Shown one piece after another: positions 38,652 to 43,641 of a stretch of DNA of 43,641 nt (position 1 is the stretch's first letter; every line of letters begins with the position of its first letter). Origin of the DNA: SCRT01 sp036379455. GTDB lineage: Bacteria; Pseudomonadota; Gammaproteobacteria; Nevskiales; Nevskiaceae. The DNA is taken from positions 1 to 43,641 of the forward strand of contig DASVGQ010000183.1 in the NCBI GenBank assembly GCA_036379455.1, in the 5' to 3' direction. Position numbers and translations under genes: made by a program. The notes beneath the pieces are model-generated. The model was given only the letters and a program-made list of their open reading frames with translations, was not told the DNA's origin and searched no databases.

Positions 38652-41270
38652 GTGTTCTCGCGCTGGTTGCTGACGTGGGTCGGGTGGATGCAGCGGCGCG
38701 CGTGGCTCGTGGTGGTGGTGGCAATTCTGTGCGGCGTCGGCATGGCCTACTACATTTCCGGCCACCTGAGCGTCGACACGAGCACTTCGCAGATGTTCTC
38801 GGACAAGCTGCCGTGGAAGGCGGCGGGCGACGAGATCAATCGGCTATTTCCTGAGCAGACGAAGACGCTGGCCATCGTCATCGATGGCGATACACCGGGC
38901 CTCGCGGAGCGCGCCCAGCGCGAGCTCGTCGCGAAGCTGAAGAGCCGGCCGAAGCTGTTTCCCTACATCTTCGCCTTGGACGCCGAGCCCTTCTTCCGGC
39001 GCAACGGGCTGCTGTTCCTGAGTTTGCCGCAGCTGGAGGATCTTTCGACGAACCTGCTGCAGGCCCAGCCCTTCCTCGGCGCGCTGGCGCAGAACCCCAG
39101 CCTCGACGGGCTTTTCACGCTGTTGCACCAGGCCGTCACGCATCAGCAGAGCGAGAGCATCGACCTGTCTCCGGCACTGGACCAGATCGGCAGTGCGGTC
39201 GACGCTTCGATCACGAAGAAACCCTACAGCTTCTCGTGGCAGGGCCTGATGGGCAACGGTCCCCAGGAGAGCGATTCCACGCGCAAGTTCATCGAGGTGA
39301 CGCCGCACCTCGATTTCGGCCAGATGCTCGCCGGCAAGCCGGCGATGGACGCCGTCAACGCCGATATCGCAGCGCTGCATCTGGACGCGGCGCACGGCGT
39401 GCGCGTGCGGCTGACCGGCACCGTCGCGCTGGAATACGAGGAGATGAAGTCTGCGACGTCGGGCCTCGGCATCGCCTTCGGGGTCGGCCTGCTGTTCGTC
39501 GTGCTGCTGCTGTACGTCGCGCTGCGCTCGTGGCGCATGGTGATTGCCGCGCTGGTGACGCTGATCTACGGCCTGTTGACGACGACGGCATTCGCGGCGG
39601 CGACGGTCGGTCATCTCAATCTGATCTCCATCGCCTTCGGCGTGCTCTACATCGGGCTGGGCATCGATTACGCGCTGTACCTGTGCATGCAGTACCGCGA
39701 GCGCATCGGCCGCGGCGATACGCAGCGCAAGGCGCTTCCCGGCGCAGCGGCGGACGTCGGGGGCTTCATGCTGGTGTGCGCGTGCACGACCTCCATCGGG
39801 TTCTTCGCGTTCATCCCGACCTCTTTCACCGGCGTGGCCGAGCTCGGTCTGATCACGGGCGGCGGCATGTTCATCAGCTTGCTCACGAGTCTCAGCATCC
39901 TGCCCGCGTTGATCGCGTTGCTGCCTCCGAATCCTGCGTCCGTCCGCTGGCGGACGCCGGATCAAGGGTGGATCGGGAAGGCGCTGGCGATCCCCTATAC
40001 GCACGGCCGCTGGCTGTGGATCGGCGCGGCGGTGCTGGCCGCAGGATCCCTCGCGCTGATCCCCCGCGTGCACTTCGACTACAACCCGCTGGATCTTCGC
40101 GATCCGCACAGCGAGTCGGTGGAAACGTTCAAGGCGCTCCTCAAGGATCCCAACGTTCCCACGCTCACGATGGAGATCATGACGCCGACTGCGGGCGCCG
40201 CACGCGCCGTGGCCGCGAAGATGGAGAAGCTGCCGCTGGTGCGCCGTGCCATGACGATCGACAGTTTCATTCCGGACGATCAGCAGCAGAAGCTCGCGAT
40301 CATTCAGAACCTGGAATTCCTCGTCGGGCCTTCCCTGCAGTCGCCGCACGCCGGACTGGTGGCAGACGATCCGCGCGACATGGAGGCGATCCGCAGCTTC
40401 ACCGTCGCCGCGCTACAGGCGCGCGGGAATTCGCAGGCACAGGCCCTGCACGCGCTGGGTGAGCGCCTGCGACGTTTCGATGCTGCGTACGGACGGCTCG
40501 ACCCAGAGGGGCGCGAGCAGCTGCTGCAGCGCCTGCGCAACGATCTGCTGGGAACCCTGCCGCAGGAGCTCGGCGACCTGCGAGATGCGCTCCAGGCGCA
40601 GCCGATCACTTTCGACAACCTGCCTCCCGCGCTCGTGCGGCGGTGGGTCGCGCCTAACGGCGAGTACAGGGTGGAGCTCTGGCCCAGGCAGATCCTGACT
40701 ACTGATCCGGCGATCGACCGCTTCCAGGCGCAGGTGCGCGCCGCGGAGCCGACGGCGACCGGTTCGCCGGTCGAGTACGTCGAATCCGGCCGCGCGGTCG
40801 TGCACGCCTTCCAGCACGCCTTTGCCTACGCGCTGATCGCCATCGTGATTCTGCTGCTGGTGCTGCTGCGCAACGTCGTGGACACCATCTTCGTGCTGAT
40901 TCCGCTCGCGCTGGCCGGACTCTTCACCGTGGCCGAGACGGTGGTGGCCGGCGTGCCCTTCAACTTTGCCAATGTCATCGCGCTGCCGCTGGTGCTGGGC
41001 GTGGGCGTCGACTACGGCGTCTACATTGTGCAGCGTGGTCGAACCGCGGGAGACGTCAACCTGCTGCATACCGGCGCGGCACGCGCGGTGCTGTTTGGCG
41101 CGCTGATCACCGTGGCGAACTTCGGCAACCTCGCGCTCTCCCCACATCCGGGGACGCGCAGCCTCGGGATCGTGCTCACCTTCGGCCTGGCGACGACCGT
41201 GATCTGCACGCTGGTGCTGCTGCCCAGCCTGCTTGCCTGGTATCACCGCAAGCTAAAATCGCGGACCTGA
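38652..41270 (+). CDS. hpnN: HpnN, RND-family hopanoid transporter
   Basis: An 872-residue RND exporter of the MMPL type that moves hopanoids to the outer membrane. One N-terminal helix (about 18-36), a periplasmic loop, five helices (about 270-430, with GIAFGVLYIGLGIDYALYL), a second periplasmic loop, and five more helices (from about 720, with ALPLVLGVGVDYGVYIVQRG). The paired GIDYAL / GVDYGVYI segments hold the proton-relay acidic residues. GTG 38652 has GGGAGAA 6-7 bases upstream. No start closer to the hpnG end is convincing. Confidence 0.93.
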   Translation: MFSRWLLTWVGWMQRRAWLVVVVAILCGVGMAYYISGHLSVDTSTSQMFSDKLPWKAAGDEINRLFPEQTKTLAIVIDGDTPGLAERAQRELVAKLKSRPKLFPYIFALDAEPFFRRNGLLFLSLPQLEDLSTNLLQAQPFLGALAQNPSLDGLFTLLHQAVTHQQSESIDLSPALDQIGSAVDASITKKPYSFSWQGLMGNGPQESDSTRKFIEVTPHLDFGQMLAGKPAMDAVNADIAALHLDAAHGVRVRLTGTVALEYEEMKSATSGLGIAFGVGLLFVVLLLYVALRSWRMVIAALVTLIYGLLTTTAFAAATVGHLNLISIAFGVLYIGLGIDYALYLCMQYRERIGRGDTQRKALPGAAADVGGFMLVCACTTSIGFFAFIPTSFTGVAELGLITGGGMFISLLTSLSILPALIALLPPNPASVRWRTPDQGWIGKALAIPYTHGRWLWIGAAVLAAGSLALIPRVHFDYNPLDLRDPHSESVETFKALLKDPNVPTLTMEIMTPTAGAARAVAAKMEKLPLVRRAMTIDSFIPDDQQQKLAIIQNLEFLVGPSLQSPHAGLVADDPRDMEAIRSFTVAALQARGNSQAQALHALGERLRRFDAAYGRLDPEGREQLLQRLRNDLLGTLPQELGDLRDALQAQPITFDNLPPALVRRWVAPNGEYRVELWPRQILTTDPAIDRFQAQVRAAEPTATGSPVEYVESGRAVVHAFQHAFAYALIAIVILLLVLLRNVVDTIFVLIPLALAGLFTVAETVVAGVPFNFANVIALPLVLGVGVDYGVYIVQRGRTAGDVNLLHTGAARAVLFGALITVANFGNLALSPHPGTRSLGIVLTFGLATTVICTLVLLPSLLAWYHRKLKSRT

Positions 41271-41359
41271 ATGGACCGGATCGCTGCGACGGAACGGCAG
41301 GTCGCGCTGCACCGGTGCCGCCTTCGGTCCATGAGCATCAGGGGTCCGGAGGTGCATGG

Positions 41360-42346
41360 ATGCGCGTGCTGGTAACGGGAGCGACCGGTTTTGTCGGTTC
41401 AGCGGTAGTGCGGCGCGCGCTGGCAGCCGGGACCCAGGTGCGGGCGCTGGCGCGCGACGGATCGGACCGCGAAAATCTGGCGGGGCTCGACGTCGAGGTC
41501 AGCATTGGCGATCTGCGCGACCAGGCGTCGCTGGAACGCGCGTGCGCGGGATGTGAAGCGGTGTTCCATGTCGCGGCGGACTACCGCCTGTGGGTTCCGC
41601 ACCCAGACGAGATCTATGAGGCGAACGTTGGCGGCACGCGGCGCCTCCTGAAGGCCGCGCGCGCCGCGCGCGTGCGGCGCGTTGTCTACACCAGCAGCGT
41701 GGCAACTCTGGGCATCCCGGGAAAGGGACAGCCGGGCGACGAAGATACGCCGGTCACGCTGGACGCCATGATCGGGCACTACAAGCGCTCCAAATACCTC
41801 GCCGAGGAGGAGGCACAGCGCTTCGTTACTGATGGCCTGGACGTCGTGATCGTCAACCCGTCGACGCCGATCGGCCCGCGCGATATCAAGCCGACGCCTA
41901 CCGGCCGCGTGATCCGCGACGCGGCCGCCGGGAAGATGCCGGCCTACGTGGACACGGGGCTCAACATCGTCCACGTGGACGACGTGGCGAACGGCCATTG
42001 GCTGGCCCTTGAGCGCGGCAAGCCGGGGCGACGCTACGTGCTGGGCGGCACGGACATGACGCTGCGCGAGATCCTCACGGCGATCGCGGGGCTCACCGGG
42101 CATCGGGCGCCGCGCGTACGCCTGCCGCACGCCCTGGTTCTGCCGATCGCGTTCGTCGCGGAACGCATCGCGCGGATCACGGGGGGCCAACCCTTGGCTA
42201 CCGTGGCCGAGGTGCGCATGTCGACGAAGTACATGTTCTTCTCAAGTGCGCGGGCAAAGGCCGAGCTGGGCTACGAGGCGCGTCCGGCAATCGAGGCGCT
42301 GCGCGATGCGGTGGCGTGGTTCCAGGCCCGGAGCCTGCCCGCGTGA
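41360..42346 (+). CDS. hpnA: HpnA, hopanoid-associated sugar epimerase-like SDR
   Basis: A 328-residue extended short-chain dehydrogenase. The NAD(P) loop VTGATGFVGSAVV is at residues 4-16, the catalytic pair is in HYKRSKYLAEEE (Y-x3-K), and TSSVATLG supplies the Ser. The C-terminal half (PTGRVIRDAAAGKMPAYVDTGLNIVHVDDVANGH) is characteristic of HpnA, usually named a dihydroflavonol reductase-like protein. It is thought to act in making sugar-modified hopanoids. ATG 41360 has GGAGG 8 bases upstream. Confidence 0.93.
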   Translation: MRVLVTGATGFVGSAVVRRALAAGTQVRALARDGSDRENLAGLDVEVSIGDLRDQASLERACAGCEAVFHVAADYRLWVPHPDEIYEANVGGTRRLLKAARAARVRRVVYTSSVATLGIPGKGQPGDEDTPVTLDAMIGHYKRSKYLAEEEAQRFVTDGLDVVIVNPSTPIGPRDIKPTPTGRVIRDAAAGKMPAYVDTGLNIVHVDDVANGHWLALERGKPGRRYVLGGTDMTLREILTAIAGLTGHRAPRVRLPHALVLPIAFVAERIARITGGQPLATVAEVRMSTKYMFFSSARAKAELGYEARPAIEALRDAVAWFQARSLPA

Positions 42347-42437
42347 CGCGCCGTGCGGGCACAGCTGGCACTGGTGGGAGAGAGCGACGCCGGGCGGCTG
42401 CGCGCGCGCCGTACCGTGCCGGCAGGGCCCGCGTGCG

Positions 42438-43493
42438 ATGAAGCGCGGCGTCATTATCGCGTTTGTCTTCGGACTGGCGCTGTTCATCGGCGTGCTGGTG
42501 TGGCGGGGCGCGGGGCCGATCATGCGTGCGCTCGAAGTCGCCGGGTGGGGCATGCTTGCGGTGACGGCGTGGCACGCGGTCCCGCTCCTGTTCGACAGCG
42601 CCGGCCAATGGTTCGCATTGCCGCGCGCTGGACGTCGTCTGCCGCGCTTTCATACCGTGTTTCGGGCACGCTGGGTAGGCGAAGCGGTCAACGCGCTGCT
42701 CCCCGTTGCACAGGTCGGCGGGCTGCTGGTCATGGCGCGGATGATTGCGCAGCGAGCCTACACGGTGAACGCGGCCGGGGCCGGGGTGACGGTCGGCACG
42801 GCGCAGCAGATCCTCGCGCAAATCGTGTTCACGATCGTGGGGCTGCTGTTGCTGCTGCATTTTGCCGGCGGTTCACCGGTCGCCTGGTCGCTCGTGGGCG
42901 CGGCGCTGGGCTTCTGCGTGCTCGGCGCGTGGCTGTATCGCGTGCAGCGTCGCGGCATGTTCGAGCCGCTGGCGCGTTTTCTCGGGAAAATGCTGGGCAG
43001 CCATGGAGGCTTCGAACTGCGTGGTGGTGCCCAGGCGCTGGATGCTGCGGTCGATGCCATCTATACGCATCGAGCACGCGTACGCGCCAGCTTTGTCGCC
43101 TACCTGCTCGGATGGATCGCCGGTTTCGGAGAAATCTGGCTCGCGCTGTACTTCCTCGGCCATCCGGTGAGCTGGCTCCAAGCGATCTTCTTCGAGAGCC
43201 TGGGGCAGGCGGTGTATGCGATGGCCTTCTTCATCCCGGGCGCGCTCGGGATTCAGGAGGGCGGGTTCGTCCTGCTGGGCGCCGTCATCGGCGTGCCGGC
43301 CGACGCGGCGATTGTGCTGTCGTTGATCAAGCGCGTCCGGATGTTGGTGCTCGGTGTTCCAGGGCTGGTGTCGTGGCAATGGTTCGAAGGTCGCAAGCTG
43401 CATGGGCCGGCAAGGCTGGGTGAGACGGCGCCCATGGGCGATGGCACCAGTCCATCGGCGAAGCACTGCGCGCAGCCGCCTTCGCGGCTCTAG
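42438..43493 (+). CDS. hpnL: HpnL-like membrane protein (UPF0104 / LPG-synthase TM family)
   Basis: A 351-residue integral membrane protein of the UPF0104 / lysylphosphatidylglycerol-synthase-TM type, called HpnL in hopanoid clusters. About seven or eight helices. Family segments: FHTVFRARWVGEAVNALLPVAQVGG in the middle and FFIPGALGIQEGGFVLLGAVIG near the end (PGALGxQE hallmark). Function is unknown; a role in lipid flipping or transfer is guessed. ATG 42438 was chosen; the upstream frame to 42246 overlaps hpnA. The last 30 or so residues after FEGRKLHG are low complexity. Confidence 0.85.
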   Translation: MKRGVIIAFVFGLALFIGVLVWRGAGPIMRALEVAGWGMLAVTAWHAVPLLFDSAGQWFALPRAGRRLPRFHTVFRARWVGEAVNALLPVAQVGGLLVMARMIAQRAYTVNAAGAGVTVGTAQQILAQIVFTIVGLLLLLHFAGGSPVAWSLVGAALGFCVLGAWLYRVQRRGMFEPLARFLGKMLGSHGGFELRGGAQALDAAVDAIYTHRARVRASFVAYLLGWIAGFGEIWLALYFLGHPVSWLQAIFFESLGQAVYAMAFFIPGALGIQEGGFVLLGAVIGVPADAAIVLSLIKRVRMLVLGVPGLVSWQWFEGRKLHGPARLGETAPMGDGTSPSAKHCAQPPSRL

Positions 43494-43571
43494 GAGCGCA
43501 GGGAGCGTGCGCTCGGGTCCGCGGAAGGAGCGTCGCCGTGAACGGCTTTCTGCGCTTCGAGCCTGCTGCCC

Positions 43572-43641
43572 TCAAGCCTTGGATGGCATCCAGCGGCGCG
43601 CGAGCCGCGCGAAGAACGGCACGATGTTCGGCCGCAGCAGG
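43572..43641 (-). CDS. Possible C-terminal end of a leftward gene cut by the window edge
   Basis: On the minus strand, a frame open to the window edge reads LLRPNIVPFFARLARRWMPS-K-A and stops at 43572-43574. The aromatic and basic composition looks like a true protein end. A competing reading is a rightward GTG at 43538 with AAGGAG 7 bases upstream, starting VNGFLRFEPAAL and also open to the edge. The sequence is too short to identify a family for either. Confidence 0.3.
   Translation of the reverse strand, partial: LLRPNIVPFFARLARRWMPSKA

Noticed and set aside
1..43641. CRISPR array, tRNA, rRNA, transposon or phage gene
   Set aside because: No direct repeat series, tRNA-like cloverleaf, transposase or integrase motif was found. 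Gaps are too short for most of these.

Overview
This window is chromosomal DNA from a high-GC gammaproteobacterium. SspB, LpoA, YraN, a GmhA/DiaA-type SIS protein, RsmI, PilS/PilR beside SucCD, and the miaB-ybeZ-ybeY-corC string are all gammaproteobacterial neighbourhood markers. A hopanoid cluster shows that it makes sterol-like lipids. I cannot name the genus. I see no tRNA, rRNA, insertion sequence, phage gene or CRISPR array. Coding density is very high, and the longest gene-free stretch is 28371-28663, which holds the atp promoter.

Layout. 1-4102: end of sspB, then a leftward lpoA-yraN-gmhA/diaA operon with rsmI diverging from it. 4157-11558: a leftward run dacB, miaB, phoH(ybeZ), ybeY, corC, a DUF4105/Lnb-like gene and a DUF2461 gene. 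The last five genes of this run are joined by 4-8 base start/stop overlaps. The Lnb-like gene sits exactly where E. coli carries lnt, so it is the best candidate for the lipoprotein N-acyltransferase of this operon. 11674-13108: zur, coupled by a GTGA overlap to a divergent NiCoT-like metal permease. 13003-17804: ssb and an MFS transporter leftward, uvrA rightward. 17782-20912: pilS-pilR leftward. 21092-24826: sucC-sucD and a full-length glutamine-dependent NAD synthetase homologue that has lost catalytic motifs in both domains. 24942-28370: bamD (left), rluD-pgeF (right), apaH (left).

28664-43493: about 15 kb of genes all pointing right. It starts with atpI-B-E-F-H-A-G and has a clear sigma-70 promoter in front. 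The genes for beta (atpD) and epsilon (atpC) do not follow atpG. Instead apt begins 17 bases after it, followed by a hopanoid cluster: single-enzyme squalene synthase, squalene-hopene cyclase, HpnG, HpnN, HpnA and HpnL-like. HpnG releases adenine from adenosylhopane and Apt turns adenine into AMP, so apt makes metabolic sense at the head of this cluster.

Most interesting points: (1) an Lnb-type protein in the lnt position; (2) a NadE-like probable pseudoenzyme; (3) a split atp operon running into apt and hopanoid genes; (4) a Zur-coupled NiCoT-like permease with an altered metal motif. All homology calls are from reading the sequence, without database searches.
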